From: Maridesulfovibrio sp.
GTDB lineage: Bacteria; Desulfobacterota; Desulfovibrionia; Desulfovibrionales; Desulfovibrionaceae
DNA: 64,000 bases
Direction: 5' to 3'
Assembly: GCF_963676065.1 (NCBI RefSeq)
Contig: NZ_OY780933.1
Location: 372,001 to 436,000, forward strand
In this document: in pieces, positions 44,924 to 54,646 of the stretch
How the letters are laid out: each line of letters opens with the position of its first letter
Numbering within the stretch: the stretch's first letter is position 1
Notes under the pieces: generated by a model
What the model was told of the DNA's origin: nothing
The model's database searches: none
The model's input: only the letters and a program-made list of their open reading frames with translations
Position numbers and translations under genes: made by a program

Positions 44924-46405
44924 CTATTCCTTTTCCAGCTTGCCCACCAGTGAAAGGGTAAAAGCGGCTCCCATATACTTGAAATGCGGGCGGGCCTTCA
45001 GGGAGACCTGATACCAGCCCGGATCTCCTTCCACATCACTGACCTCGATTTTGGCCATGCGTAAGGGACGGCGACTGCGTACACTGGGGGCAGGATTGTC
45101 CATCTCGGTGACATACTGGGAAATCCAGGTATTAAGCTCACGTTCCAGATCGCCGCGTTCCTTCCACGTACCTATGTTTTCACGCTGGATGACTTTGATG
45201 TAATGAGCCAGACGGTCCATAATCATCATGTAGGGCAACTGAGTGGAGAGCTTGTAGTTGAGTTCGGCTTCCTTGCCTTCTTTGCTGGTGCCGAAGAACT
45301 TCGGTTTCTGGCAGGAGTTGGCAGAAAAGAAGGCTGCGTTATCGCTGCCTTTACGCATGGTCAAACCGATAAAGCCTTCCTCGGCAAGCTCGAATTCCCG
45401 ACGTTCGGAAAGCAGGACCTGCGTAGGAATCTTGGTCTGCACCGCTCCCATTGCCTCATACTGATACAGGGGTAGATCTTCCACTGCCCCGCCGCCCTGA
45501 GGACCGATTATATTGGCGCACCAGCGGTATTTAGCGAATGAATCCGTCAACTTGGAGGCAAAAGCAAATGCAGTGTTGCCCCAGCAGAAATCATCATCGC
45601 CGTTTGAAACAGTTTCCTGATAATTAAAGCTCTTGGCCGGAAGGGTCTCCGGTCCATAAGGAAGCCGTAACAGGAATTTAGGCAGGGTCAGCCCCACGTT
45701 GCGGGCATCATCCGATTCACGGAAAGAATTCCACTTAGTGTATTGCGGCATTTCAAAAATAGACTTCAGATCCTTGAGATTGGGCAGCTCGCTCCATTTC
45801 TCAATGCCGAAAAAATCAGGGCCGGCAGCGGCGATAAACGGCGCGTGAGCCATGGCCGAAACCGATGCGGTATACTGCAGCAGTTTCATATCCTGCGGGC
45901 CGGGACCGAAATCGTAATTCCCGATAATCGCTCCGAATGGCTGTCCCCCAAACTGTCCGTATTCTGCGGTATAAGCCTGCTTGTAGAGGCCGGATTTGGT
46001 GATTTCCGGGGCATCGTCAAAATCGTCCAGAAGATCTTCCTTGGAAACATTCATCATCTGGATGCGCACATTTTCCCGGAAGTTGGTGCGGTCTATCAAA
46101 AATTTCAACGAACGCCACGAAGACTCCATTTTCTGGAAATCCTTATTGTGGATGATGCTGTCCATCTGGGATGAAAGCTTTTCATCAATCTGGGCCAGCA
46201 TATCATCAACCAGATTACCGGAAACCTTGGCACCCTGACGTTCAGGCTTAATCATTTCTTCAAGAAAAGCCTGCAAACCGGCCTTGGTCACGGAATAAGC
46301 TTCGTCTTCGGGTTTGAGCTTGGTGGCTTCCACAATATCATCAAGAAGCGAAACCTCAGCTGTTGATCCGGCATCCTGCTGTTGTTCGAGTTTTTCTTCT
46401 GCCAT
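44924..46405 (-). CDS. tssC: T6SS sheath large subunit TssC
   Basis: TssC forms the contractile sheath with TssB. The 493-residue protein has the conserved core FQKMESSWRSLKFLIDRT (about 90-107), FGAIIGNYDFGPGPQDMKLL (about 157-176), ISAMAHAPF-like SVSAMAHAPFIAAAGPDFF and the C-terminal ARPHFKYMGAAFTLSLVGKL. The length is normal for the family. It starts 11 bp after tssB, as usual for this pair. A diverged fusion-like paralogue lies about 16 kb away in the same locus. Confidence 0.97.
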   Translation of the reverse strand: MAEEKLEQQQDAGSTAEVSLLDDIVEATKLKPEDEAYSVTKAGLQAFLEEMIKPERQGAKVSGNLVDDMLAQIDEKLSSQMDSIIHNKDFQKMESSWRSLKFLIDRTNFRENVRIQMMNVSKEDLLDDFDDAPEITKSGLYKQAYTAEYGQFGGQPFGAIIGNYDFGPGPQDMKLLQYTASVSAMAHAPFIAAAGPDFFGIEKWSELPNLKDLKSIFEMPQYTKWNSFRESDDARNVGLTLPKFLLRLPYGPETLPAKSFNYQETVSNGDDDFCWGNTAFAFASKLTDSFAKYRWCANIIGPQGGGAVEDLPLYQYEAMGAVQTKIPTQVLLSERREFELAEEGFIGLTMRKGSDNAAFFSANSCQKPKFFGTSKEGKEAELNYKLSTQLPYMMIMDRLAHYIKVIQRENIGTWKERGDLERELNTWISQYVTEMDNPAPSVRSRRPLRMAKIEVSDVEGDPGWYQVSLKARPHFKYMGAAFTLSLVGKLEKE

Positions 46406-46416
46406 GGATATTCCCC

Positions 46417-46899
46417 CTACTCGATTCCAAGTTCTTTAAGCAGTTTTTCGCGCGCGCCGTCATCCTTGACCAGTTCCTGAACCTTTTTCCTGAATTCCGG
46501 CACGTTTGAGAGCGGACTTTTCAGGGCTTTCAGGGCCTCGCGCAGTTCCATGAGTTTCTGCAGCTCAGGAACCTGCTGGATAATCCGGTCCGGATCAAAA
46601 TCCTTAAGGCTGTTAAACTTGAGGTTGACCGCCATCTGCGCATCGGCTTCACCGCTAAGTTTATCTTCGACGCTGAGTTTCAGATCCAGATCCTGAGCCT
46701 TGAGTACTTCGTTGAAATTGTCCTTATCGATATTTACCGGATCACGGTCCTCGACCATGCGGTCATCATCCTTCTGGGTAAAATCGCCTACCACCAGCAA
46801 CTTTAAAGGAAGCTCAACCTCTTCTTTGGCATCCCCGGTTTCGGGCTTGTAAACGATATTGACCCGCTCCTTGGGTGCTACGGAACCTTCTTTAGCCAT
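46417..46899 (-). CDS. tssB: T6SS sheath small subunit TssB
   Basis: The 160-residue TssB carries the typical RVNIVYKPETGDAKEEVELP opening (here after MAKEGSVAPKE), LPLKLLVVGDFTQ, the central strand LKFNSLKDFDPDRI and a C-terminal helix ending in LLKELGIE. It forms heterodimers with TssC that assemble into the sheath and are disassembled by TssH. A GGAGG ribosome site lies eight bases before the ATG. Confidence 0.96.
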   Translation of the reverse strand: MAKEGSVAPKERVNIVYKPETGDAKEEVELPLKLLVVGDFTQKDDDRMVEDRDPVNIDKDNFNEVLKAQDLDLKLSVEDKLSGEADAQMAVNLKFNSLKDFDPDRIIQQVPELQKLMELREALKALKSPLSNVPEFRKKVQELVKDDGAREKLLKELGIE

Positions 46900-46944
46900 A
46901 TTCGAGACCTCCGCTGAAAAGTTTTTAAAAACAGTCCAAAACGT

Positions 46945-48501
46945 CTAATTAACTCCGTTTATCTTCAGACCCTCAACAGGACTGAGCCTGCTGATTCGCT
47001 GTAAAATTTCAACGCTCTTTGCAGCCGAATCCGGCCCGCCTTCCGCCACTACCGCTTCATAAGCGGCAAGCAACCCGGATAAAGCCAGTTCCGGCTCCCA
47101 CTGCTCAAGGCCGAAAGAATCAATATGCTCCAGCAGCCCGGCGGCATGTACTTTACCAACCCCGACCTGCCCTTCTGCGGTAAGCAAAGCGGTCAAACCG
47201 GTGCGCAGTCTAAAAACAGACCGCAAGGAGTTAGATGTATTAATCATACCACAAATAAGGGATATTGCCTCCAATAATTTCTTACTTGAGGCCAATTGGT
47301 TCGCTTTAGCCATTATTTCAGTTGTTTGATCCGTTCCCGTCTCCGTTCCTCCCGTACTGCCCCCACTTTTGCCCAGTGACTGCAACCAGGAACGGGTTTT
47401 GGCATCTGCAAAGGACGACCCGTCGGCAAAGCTGAGGCTCCCCAGTCCGGGCAGGCGCTGCACATAAAACTGCGTTTCCATTTCCAATGCGGACAGCGCG
47501 GAACTATAATCTTCGCCGAGTCCTTTGAGGGCTTGTGCGGACATACGGCTCAGGTCGAGCCAGAAAAGATATTCCCCGACGCGGGACTCCGCCGCACGCA
47601 GGGCACCGGCAAAATCCCCGGACTTGAGCTGACTGGAGATTGATTCCTTTACCGGACCGTCCGGGGCGGGAATCATAGTCCGTCCGTTTTCAGCTGGAGG
47701 CTGCGAAGTAATCGGCGCCCATGCAATCATGCGGCGCAGTCTGTAACCGTTTGGATCGGCTAAATCGTTGGCAAGAAGATATTCGGAAACAGGGCTTAAT
47801 GCGAAAAGTCCGGCCTTAAAGCCGGCTACACATTCTTCGGAAGAACTAATCGCCCCCACACTTACGGCGACCTGCGGAGCTGATGCCGCAGCAGAGGAAT
47901 CAGTCGATTCGGGAACAGCATTTTCCTCTACAGGCTCCGGCTGTTCAGGTTCAGGTTCAGGGGATGATTCTACCGGTAATCGATCCACATAATTTGATAA
48001 CTCGTGCAGAACAGGCGCATCGTCTGATTTCTCTGCTAAAGTCGAGTCTAAATCTTCAATTCGCTTAACCAAAAGGTCGATAACATCTTTGTGTAATTCG
48101 GGGCCGTCATATTTTTTTATAAATTTTTCGGCATTTTCCATCCACCAAGTGATCGCCCCGAATCTTCCGCGCATGCGCTTTTTGACCGGATAAAGGGTAT
48201 CCCAGAAATTTGTAACCAGATCGAGCAGAATCTGCGTCCCGGCGGAAAGGCCCTCTATCCCTTTGAGTTGCAGCAGCCCGACCCCGACATAGGAAGCGAC
48301 TTTCAGGTCCTTGGATTTAGTGCTCAGAATGACAGAACCGAGTTTGATCACATTTTTCCAATCAACGGCTCCTCCGGCAGTTGCGCTGGCGAGTTTGTCT
48401 ATCTCCTGCTGCAGCAGGTCGTATTCCTGATCGTATCGGGCATCATCCCCGGCCGGTTTTGCATCGCTTATCGGCTTCCGGCCCAGATTTAAAAGTTCCA
48501 T
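46945..48501 (-). CDS. tssA: T6SS assembly chaperone/cap protein TssA
   Basis: The 518-residue protein carries an ImpA/TssA N-terminal domain (about 1-180, with the conserved VGLLQLKGIEGLSAGTQIL and FWDTLYPVKKRMRGRFGAI, W-D-x-x-x-P). A low-complexity Glu/Pro/Ser linker (about 185-215) separates it from a helical C-terminal part. I chose ATG 48501, four bases after GGAGG, over an in-frame ATG seven codons upstream. TssA coordinates baseplate and sheath polymerisation. It is the first gene of the long minus-strand T6SS transcript, so the operon promoter should lie in 48502-48620. Confidence 0.9.
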   Translation of the reverse strand: MELLNLGRKPISDAKPAGDDARYDQEYDLLQQEIDKLASATAGGAVDWKNVIKLGSVILSTKSKDLKVASYVGVGLLQLKGIEGLSAGTQILLDLVTNFWDTLYPVKKRMRGRFGAITWWMENAEKFIKKYDGPELHKDVIDLLVKRIEDLDSTLAEKSDDAPVLHELSNYVDRLPVESSPEPEPEQPEPVEENAVPESTDSSAAASAPQVAVSVGAISSSEECVAGFKAGLFALSPVSEYLLANDLADPNGYRLRRMIAWAPITSQPPAENGRTMIPAPDGPVKESISSQLKSGDFAGALRAAESRVGEYLFWLDLSRMSAQALKGLGEDYSSALSALEMETQFYVQRLPGLGSLSFADGSSFADAKTRSWLQSLGKSGGSTGGTETGTDQTTEIMAKANQLASSKKLLEAISLICGMINTSNSLRSVFRLRTGLTALLTAEGQVGVGKVHAAGLLEHIDSFGLEQWEPELALSGLLAAYEAVVAEGGPDSAAKSVEILQRISRLSPVEGLKINGVN

Positions 48502-48618
48502 CCGTCCTCCACAATCAATCATATGCTGGGGTTATACTCAGACCTACCCTGAAACACTGCGTACAGGATGCGGATGGTAAAAACATAACACACTTACTGG
48601 CCGTAGGAAACAAAGGGT

Positions 48619-48643
48619 AAAAAAAAGCCCCCGGACCGGGAGC
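48619..48643 (-). terminator. Second minus-strand terminator downstream of serS
   Basis: On the minus strand GCTCCC and GGGGGC pair around GGTCC (48627-48643) and run into eight T residues (48619-48626). With the stem at 48717-48740 it gives two tandem terminators that insulate the T6SS operon from serS read-through. Confidence 0.65.
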
Positions 48644-48704
48644 ATGTTCTGGCTTTAAAAAGGCTGATTATGCCCAACGGTGCAGACGTATGAATCGGCG
48701 GAGT

Positions 48705-48744
48705 ACAAAAAACAAAGGGCAGCCCGAAATCGGGCTGCCCTTTT
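48705..48744 (-). terminator. Terminator of serS
   Basis: A perfect 10-bp stem, GGGCAGCCCG (48717-48726) with CGGGCTGCCC (48731-48740), has an AAAT loop. On the minus strand it continues into TTTGTTTTTTG, and on the plus strand into TTTT. It lies 27 bp past the serS stop. Confidence 0.88.
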
Positions 48745-48766
48745 CCATTCTGTAATACAGTAACGA

Positions 48767-50044
48767 CTAATCTGCGGTAATAACTTCCATACCGCCCATG
48801 TAAGGACGCAGAGCTTCAGGAACTACAATGGAGCCGTCTTTCTGCTGGTAGTTTTCAACCACAGCCACAAAGGTACGCCCAACAGCTAGACCGGAACCGT
48901 TCAAGGTATGGACGAACTGTTTTTTCTTGCTGTCCTTGGGCTGGAATTTGATGTTGGCGCGGCGAGCCTGAAAGTCCACGCAGTTGGAGCAGGAAGAAAT
49001 TTCACGGTACTTATCCTGTCCGGGCAGCCATACTTCAATGTCGTAGGTCTTGGCGGAACCGAAACCCATATCGCCGGTGCACAGGGTAATAACCCGGTAA
49101 TGCAATCCGAGACGTTTGAGAATCTCTTCGGCATGTCCGGTCATTTTTTCAAGCTCTTCAAAAGACTTATCAGGATGGGCGAAACGGACCATCTCCACTT
49201 TGTGGAACTGGTGCTGACGGATCAACCCTTTGGTATCCTTACCGTAGGACCCTGCTTCGGAGCGGAAGCATGGAGTAGGCGCACAGTAAGCGACAGACAG
49301 ATCTTCTTCATTGAGCACTTCATCCCGGTGCAGGTTGGTCAAGGGCACTTCCGCTGTGGGAATCAGGAAATATTCCCAGTCTTCCAGCTTAAAAAGATCC
49401 TCGGCGAACTTGGGCAGCTGTCCTGTACCGAAAAGAGAGTCACGGTTCACGATGTAGGGAGGAATCACTTCGGTATAACCGTGGTCTCCGGTCTGCACAT
49501 CAACCATGAAAGATGTCAGCGCTCTCTCCAGCCTTGCGCCCCATTTCTTGAGCACGGCAAAACGGGCTCCGGTGAGCTTTGCGGCGCGTTCAAAATCAAC
49601 ACCGCCCAATTCTACGGCCAGATCCCAATGTTCACGCGGGGTGAAATCGAACTCTGGCTTTTCGCCCCAGTGCCGGATTACAGGATTATCGTCCTCGGAT
49701 TTACCGAGAGGCACGGATTCATCAGGAATATTCGGGACAGCGGAAAGCCATTCGCTCTCTGCGCTTTCAATATCTTTAAGATCTTCATCAAGGGCTTTGA
49801 TTTTGCCGGAAACTTCACCCATATGGGCAATAATTTCAGAGGCATCACCACCTTCCCTTTTTATCTTTGCAATCTCGCCGGAGGAGGAGTTGCGCTCGGC
49901 CTTGAGGGATTCCACTTCCTGCAGGAGGGCCCTGCGGCGGGAATCCAGATCGCTGAATTCATTAACATCAAGTTTAGAGCCTCTTTTCTCAAGGCTTTCG
50001 CGAACTACATCCAGATTGTTCTGTACAAATTTCAAATCGAGCAT
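48767..50044 (-). CDS. serS: Seryl-tRNA synthetase
   Basis: This class II aminoacyl-tRNA synthetase charges tRNA-Ser (and tRNA-Sec) with serine. The 425-residue protein starts [22 protein letters not shown], followed by the long N-terminal tRNA-binding coiled coil (about 30-105) and the class II core: motif 2 around [27 protein letters not shown] residues (about 260-282) and motif 3 around [18 protein letters not shown] (about 382-399). The GGAG ribosome site is six bases before ATG. It is a single-gene unit ended by two terminators. Confidence 0.98.
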   Translation of the reverse strand: MLDLKFVQNNLDVVRESLEKRGSKLDVNEFSDLDSRRRALLQEVESLKAERNSSSGEIAKIKREGGDASEIIAHMGEVSGKIKALDEDLKDIESAESEWLSAVPNIPDESVPLGKSEDDNPVIRHWGEKPEFDFTPREHWDLAVELGGVDFERAAKLTGARFAVLKKWGARLERALTSFMVDVQTGDHGYTEVIPPYIVNRDSLFGTGQLPKFAEDLFKLEDWEYFLIPTAEVPLTNLHRDEVLNEEDLSVAYCAPTPCFRSEAGSYGKDTKGLIRQHQFHKVEMVRFAHPDKSFEELEKMTGHAEEILKRLGLHYRVITLCTGDMGFGSAKTYDIEVWLPGQDKYREISSCSNCVDFQARRANIKFQPKDSKKKQFVHTLNGSGLAVGRTFVAVVENYQQKDGSIVVPEALRPYMGGMEVITAD

Positions 50045-50161
50045 TTCATTCTCCTGGTATCATCATATATAAAAAGGGCTCTTCTCAAGCCGCTGTCATG
50101 CTAGTAGCGAATCTAAGCGCACTAATAAAGGGTATTTTTACAGCAAAAAGCATAAAAACAT

Positions 50162-50569
50162 CTACAACCCATCAATTCCCCTCGCCTTATTATCATAAAC
50201 GCAGACGATATTTGCATAAATTCCGGCTATAAGCAGCAATGCCATAAGACTCTCCCACCAGCAGGACAAGAAAACATATATCACGCTGGCAAAAATGCCG
50301 AAAGCCTGCAGTCCCTTTTTCCAGCCCCAAGGATGTTCAAGCCATTTCCGTTCATGCTCCAGAGCCTTAGCTACCAGAACAAACGGAGGATCAGGATCAA
50401 CCAGTTCAAACATAGAAACAGCAACTCCGGCAATAAAAGCAAGAGTCAGAGAAATGGACTTCATCCATACCGCAACAAGCAGCACAAACAAAGAGCTGAT
50501 CATGATAATCCAGTTCCAGTGACTTTGGTGTCTTTTCCAGACAAAGGCGGTAAGATTCTTAAGAGCCAT
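50162..50569 (-). CDS. Small membrane protein, unknown function
   Basis: The protein has about 135 residues and I do not recognise the family. It has three or four hydrophobic helices: IIMISSLFVLLVAVWMKSI, LTLAFIAGVAVSMFELV, a short amphipathic loop rich in Trp (HERKWLEHPWGWKKG), and LQAFGIFASVIYVFLSCWW with LMALLLIAGIYANIVCVY. I chose the start at 50569 because the extra 15 residues from the ATG at 50614 are polar, but neither start has a strong ribosome site. It lies upstream of serS on the same strand, 117 bp apart, and divergent from the cinA-like gene. Confidence 0.6.
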   Translation of the reverse strand: MALKNLTAFVWKRHQSHWNWIIMISSLFVLLVAVWMKSISLTLAFIAGVAVSMFELVDPDPPFVLVAKALEHERKWLEHPWGWKKGLQAFGIFASVIYVFLSCWWESLMALLLIAGIYANIVCVYDNKARGIDGL

Positions 50570-50699
50570 TCCGGGAGAGTAGCACTTCACCTGCCGGTAA
50601 ACAATATGCAGCACAGCCCACTTTCTGGTCAGCGGGATAATTTTGAGTTTCCTGACGCATTCTCTTCAAATACAATTAAAATAAGGGTAACGTGTCCAC

Positions 50700-51179
50700 A
50701 TGCTTAATATCATCATACCATCTATCGGAAAAATTCTCGTTGAAAGGAACTGGACCATGTCCACCGCAGAATCATGCACAGGGGGTCTTGTTGCCGCCAC
50801 ACTGACCGATTTTTCAGGCAGTTCCGCATGGTTTTCAGGGGCCGTGGTAGCATATTCAAACGAAATAAAAAATTCGCTTCTGCATGTGCCTGAAGAAGAA
50901 CTTATCGAACACGGCGCGGTAAGCGAGCCAGTAGTCAAAGCCATGGCGAAAGGTGTTTGCGACGCTTTGAATACCGAAGTGGGGATTTCCCTTTCCGGTA
51001 TTGCCGGACCCACAGGAGGCACCTCTGATAAACCGGTGGGCACGGTCTGGATGGGCTGGCAGGTGAACGGCAAAAATTATGCTGAGAAATTGGTTTTCAG
51101 CGGTGACCGCAAAAGCGTTAAAGATCAAAGCCTACAAACAGTACTCGAAAAACTGCTGAAAATTCTGCAAGAGAATTAA
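50700..51179 (+). CDS. pncC: Nicotinamide-nucleotide amidase (CinA C-terminal domain protein)
   Basis: This stand-alone CinA-C domain of 159 residues is predicted to deamidate NMN to nicotinate mononucleotide in NAD recycling. Family motifs are complete: STAESCTGGLVAATLTDFSG (about 21-40), VAYSNEIKNSLL (about 57-68) and SGIAGPTGGTSDKPVGTVW (about 99-117). It lacks the N-terminal molybdopterin-binding domain found in full CinA. Its stop codon is directly followed by the ATG of the porin gene, so the two are co-transcribed. Confidence 0.92.
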   Translation: MLNIIIPSIGKILVERNWTMSTAESCTGGLVAATLTDFSGSSAWFSGAVVAYSNEIKNSLLHVPEEELIEHGAVSEPVVKAMAKGVCDALNTEVGISLSGIAGPTGGTSDKPVGTVWMGWQVNGKNYAEKLVFSGDRKSVKDQSLQTVLEKLLKILQEN

Positions 51180-52424
51180 ATGAAAAAGATACTGATCCTG
51201 ATCAGCGTCCTTGTTCTCAGCTGTGTAAATACCGGTTTCTGCCGTGATTCCCTGCGCTCCACACTGAACCTTCATGGTCAGCAGAATGAGAAGGAGCAGT
51301 CCGATCTGCTTGATGAGTTCCGTGATGCATGGAGCGAAGTACAGGATGTCACAGGACCACTGACCATTGAAGGGGACGTTCTCGGTTATGCACAGAGTTA
51401 CGGAAGCGCAAAGATTGACGGTGATACCAAGAACGGAAATTCCTACGGTGCGTACAAGGCTCGGGTAAGGCTACACTGGTCGCCGATTGAGGATGGAGAA
51501 TTCTTCTTTCAAGTTCAGGGCGGCGCTTCAGACCTCTATAGCAATCCTTCCCGACGGGGGATGGTGGCTTCGCCCCTCAACTCACAGGCTTCGCGGACCA
51601 GTCCCGGTGGGGAAGCCTCCATTTCGGACGTGCTTTACACGCAGCATTTCGCGGACAAAAAAATTTTTGTATCACTGGGTTGGACCGACCCGGAATCCTT
51701 TATGGACGGCAACCGCTTTGCCGGAAACGGGCGCACTCAGTTCGTAAACTCCATGTTTAACAATGAGCCCATTTTTGACGGCATCGACTCCAACCTGCCG
51801 ATCATCGCGGTAGGCTTTAATCCTCGTGAAGAGTTCAGTTTCACCATGCTGGCCCAGTCCACCACCTACGCGGGACGTCCTGATGATCAGAGAAAAGGCG
51901 ATTTGGAAGATATGGCCGACAGCCCGCTCATAGGCGGACAGCTGACATATTCGCCCAGCTTTGGTAAACTGAAAGGTAATTACCGCTTCTTCGGCTGGAC
52001 CAATACCTACGACCAGCCGCGTCTCGACGGCGGAGAAGAATCCGCCAACTGGGGTATCGCCTTCAATATGGATCAGGATATAACCGAAGACTTCGGTATT
52101 TTTGCCAGACTCGGCAAGGGAAACGGAGCGATCAACAACATCACATGGACATGGTCAGCCGGTACTAACTGGCAGGGCCCGCTGCCCATGCGTGAGCAGG
52201 ATGTCTGGGGCGTTGCCGCCGGAGGAGTACAGGGCAACAAACATACGGATAATACTGACATGGAATTTCATTACGAGACTTATTATCAGGTCAAACTGAC
52301 CGATTATTTTTCCATAGTCCCGGATGTGACCTATGTAACCAACTCCAATGCCAACAGAAATAATGATGATATATTGTTCGGAATGTTGAAATTTTTCTTC
52401 ACGTTTTCCACACCCGGTTCATAA
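51180..52424 (+). CDS. Outer-membrane porin (carbohydrate-selective OprB-like)
   Basis: The 414-residue protein has a signal peptide (MKKILILISVLVLSCVNTGFC), then alternating amphipathic beta strands with many aromatic residues and Gly/Asp turns, ending in FFFTFSTPGS. Features such as AYKARVRLHWSPIEDGEFFFQV near the start, GLTYSPSFG-like QLTYSPSFGKL, and the C-terminal FSIVPDVTYVTNSNANRNNDD resemble OprB-family porins. The substrate is not clear from sequence. The start abuts the pncC stop, so translation is coupled. Family confidence is moderate; an outer-membrane barrel is likely. Confidence 0.72.
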   Translation: MKKILILISVLVLSCVNTGFCRDSLRSTLNLHGQQNEKEQSDLLDEFRDAWSEVQDVTGPLTIEGDVLGYAQSYGSAKIDGDTKNGNSYGAYKARVRLHWSPIEDGEFFFQVQGGASDLYSNPSRRGMVASPLNSQASRTSPGGEASISDVLYTQHFADKKIFVSLGWTDPESFMDGNRFAGNGRTQFVNSMFNNEPIFDGIDSNLPIIAVGFNPREEFSFTMLAQSTTYAGRPDDQRKGDLEDMADSPLIGGQLTYSPSFGKLKGNYRFFGWTNTYDQPRLDGGEESANWGIAFNMDQDITEDFGIFARLGKGNGAINNITWTWSAGTNWQGPLPMREQDVWGVAAGGVQGNKHTDNTDMEFHYETYYQVKLTDYFSIVPDVTYVTNSNANRNNDDILFGMLKFFFTFSTPGS

Positions 52425-52447
52425 AACATTTAACAGGCTGGGATAAC

Positions 52448-53002
52448 ATGAAAAAGATACGCACATTTATTGCACATCCCGCTCCGGAAGAGTGGATAGA
52501 GATAATAGGCGAGGCATTACCTACCCTGCGTGAAGGTCTAAACTCCAGAGTCTCGTGGGTAAAGCCCGAGAACATGCATTTCACCCTGAAGTTTCTGGGC
52601 AGCGTCGAGGAAGAAAAACTGACCGGGGTGGATCAGGTACTGAAAAATATCCCGGTTGACAACTTTAAAATTTCAGCGGCAGGGGCTGGATTCTTCCCCG
52701 GACCTGAAAATCCGTACACCATCTGGATAGGTATGGCAGAAGGAACAAGTCAGTTCTGCTCCACCGCCGCCGCAGTTGAAACCGGACTTAAGGGACTCGG
52801 ATTCCGGCCAAACAAAAAATCCTGCCACGCCCACCTGACCCTCGGCAGGGTCAAAAGACAGGCTGCGGACGATTGGAAAGCACTGGCCGAAAAAATAAAT
52901 CATATTGAGCTACCCGAAGCCCATCTAAGTATGTTTAATCTATATAAAAGCGTACTCACACCCGACGGACCGGTTTATTCCGTACTTAAGAAATACAGCT
53001 GA
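52448..53002 (+). CDS. thpR: RNA 2',3'-cyclic phosphodiesterase (2'-5' RNA ligase family)
   Basis: This LigT/ThpR-type protein of 184 residues has two catalytic HxTx motifs: HFTL (H44) and HLTL (H129), at the usual spacing. It opens with the family strand KIRTFIAHPAPEEW. It would open 2',3'-cyclic phosphates in RNA (and weakly join 2'-5' ends). It follows the porin gene by 23 bp and may share its transcript. A terminator is not visible in the 228 bp that follow. Confidence 0.93.
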   Translation: MKKIRTFIAHPAPEEWIEIIGEALPTLREGLNSRVSWVKPENMHFTLKFLGSVEEEKLTGVDQVLKNIPVDNFKISAAGAGFFPGPENPYTIWIGMAEGTSQFCSTAAAVETGLKGLGFRPNKKSCHAHLTLGRVKRQAADDWKALAEKINHIELPEAHLSMFNLYKSVLTPDGPVYSVLKKYS

Positions 53003-53230
53003 GAAGAATCCCCTGAACCAGCAGCTCGGATACCTGCCTCACCTGATACCTAAGCCAGTCCTCGAGACCTGATTTTTCACTTTCATAAAAACGGTTATTG
53101 GTAACTGGTAATCGGGCGGAGAGATGTAATAAAACGCATAATTGCTATTTCGGAGCAGTAATCGTAGGCTCGGCTGGATTAATGTTTAGTATTAAAAGTC
53201 TATTAGTTGCCGTTCTAAAAGAGGTTTCCT

Positions 53231-54646
53231 GTGCTTAAACTCAATATTCGTCAAAAAATAATTATCGGAATAATAATCTTCGCAATCTGCTTCGGCTGCC
53301 TTGGGCTGCTCTCATATATGAACACCGTCCAATTGGAAAACGAAGTACAATTGATTGAACGAAGTGATGACTTAAGCAGCCTTATTCTGGAAATCCGGCG
53401 CATCGAAAAAAACTACCTTTTATATCATGATCCTGCGCTTTTCACCCTTGGACTGGATTACCTGAACCGCACGGAAAAACTCCTTCAGGAATTGATGGGA
53501 GCTTTCAGGAAGAAAAAGATCAAAGGACACGGAAAGAGACTGGAAAAGAATCTGGTTATTTATAAAAAGCTGCTGCAGGAAATAGCCCGAACAGCAGACG
53601 AATCGCTCAAACAGGACAACTCCCTAAGCATCAAGCTGCGGGAAGTCGGGCAGAATCTGGTTGAACACTCCAAGGCCATATCCAACTTTGAGCGGGACAA
53701 TATTCTGGATATCAACAGGACTCTGCGTTCCAACCTGTTTATTTCCATGTTTGGAATCGCGGCAGTGATCATGACTCTGGTAGGATTCTTTTCTTCGCAC
53801 ATTCTCAAACCGCTCAGGCAGGTTCAGCAGGCAACAGAAGACATTTCGCAAGGCACATTCAAAGCACTTACAATAAAAAACTCACATGATGAGATTCAGC
53901 AGGTTTTTGCGGCACTTAATTCCATGGTGGAACAGCTCCTCAAGAGAAGACGCCAACTGGTGCAAGCGCAGAAGCTTTCATCCATCGGGACCCTCGCCTC
54001 GGGAATTGCCCACCAGCTGAACAACCCCCTGAACAATATTTCCACTTCCTGCCAGATTCTTGAAGAACGCACCAAAGGCAAGGACGAACTCGCCGACAAA
54101 ATGATGCACAACATTATGCAGGAGACAATGCGCTCAAGGGATATCGTTAAAGGGCTGCTTGAATTTTCAAGAGAAAGGGAATATTCACCCGGACCTATTG
54201 AAATCGATAAAATCGTCCAGTCAGCCGTAAGTCTCGTTTCCAGCCAGGTACCGTCAAATATTAATTTAGTTCTGAATTTGCCTGAAAACATTTTTGTTTT
54301 TGCCGACCGACGCAAACTGCAGGAGGCCTTTATCAACCTTCTGATTAACGCCATTCAGGCCATCGGCACGGATCAGGGACAGATTGAGGTCAGCTTATCA
54401 GCCGACAAGGAAAACACCACAATCAACATAAGTGACACCGGTCCGGGAATCCCCCCAGAAACGCAGGAACGAATTTTCGATCCGTTCTTTTCCACCAAGG
54501 AAGTGGGACAGGGAACAGGACTGGGGCTCTACATAGTTTACGGTATAATCGAAAAGCATCAGGGTAATATCAGAGTAAGGAGCAACCCCGGTCAGGGGAC
54601 AAAATTCCTGATCACATTGCCTCTGGATCAGGAGCACAAGGCATGA
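53231..54646 (+). CDS. NtrB-type membrane sensor histidine kinase
   Basis: The 471-residue protein has a membrane helix (about 8-28), an extracytoplasmic helical sensor with heptads (about 35-165), a second helix (167-188), HAMP (189-240), HisKA with an H-box in GIAHQLNNPLNN (H261; Gln follows His instead of the usual Glu) and an HATPase domain with N-box LLINAIQAIG, ISDTGPGIPP and GTGLGLYIV. The GTG start has GAGG six bases upstream. Its stop overlaps the next gene by ATGA, so it is paired with the sigma-54 response regulator. The ligand is unknown; there is no PAS or Cache signature. Confidence 0.93.
   Translation: MLKLNIRQKIIIGIIIFAICFGCLGLLSYMNTVQLENEVQLIERSDDLSSLILEIRRIEKNYLLYHDPALFTLGLDYLNRTEKLLQELMGAFRKKKIKGHGKRLEKNLVIYKKLLQEIARTADESLKQDNSLSIKLREVGQNLVEHSKAISNFERDNILDINRTLRSNLFISMFGIAAVIMTLVGFFSSHILKPLRQVQQATEDISQGTFKALTIKNSHDEIQQVFAALNSMVEQLLKRRRQLVQAQKLSSIGTLASGIAHQLNNPLNNISTSCQILEERTKGKDELADKMMHNIMQETMRSRDIVKGLLEFSREREYSPGPIEIDKIVQSAVSLVSSQVPSNINLVLNLPENIFVFADRRKLQEAFINLLINAIQAIGTDQGQIEVSLSADKENTTINISDTGPGIPPETQERIFDPFFSTKEVGQGTGLGLYIVYGIIEKHQGNIRVRSNPGQGTKFLITLPLDQEHKA

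Noticed and set aside
48523..48620. Sigma-54 promoter upstream of tssA
   Set aside because: No TGGCAC-N5-TTGC pattern could be found on the minus strand in this gap.
48908..50104. 398-codon plus-strand frame opposite serS
   Set aside because: Shadow of a highly conserved synthetase gene; no ribosome site or family features.
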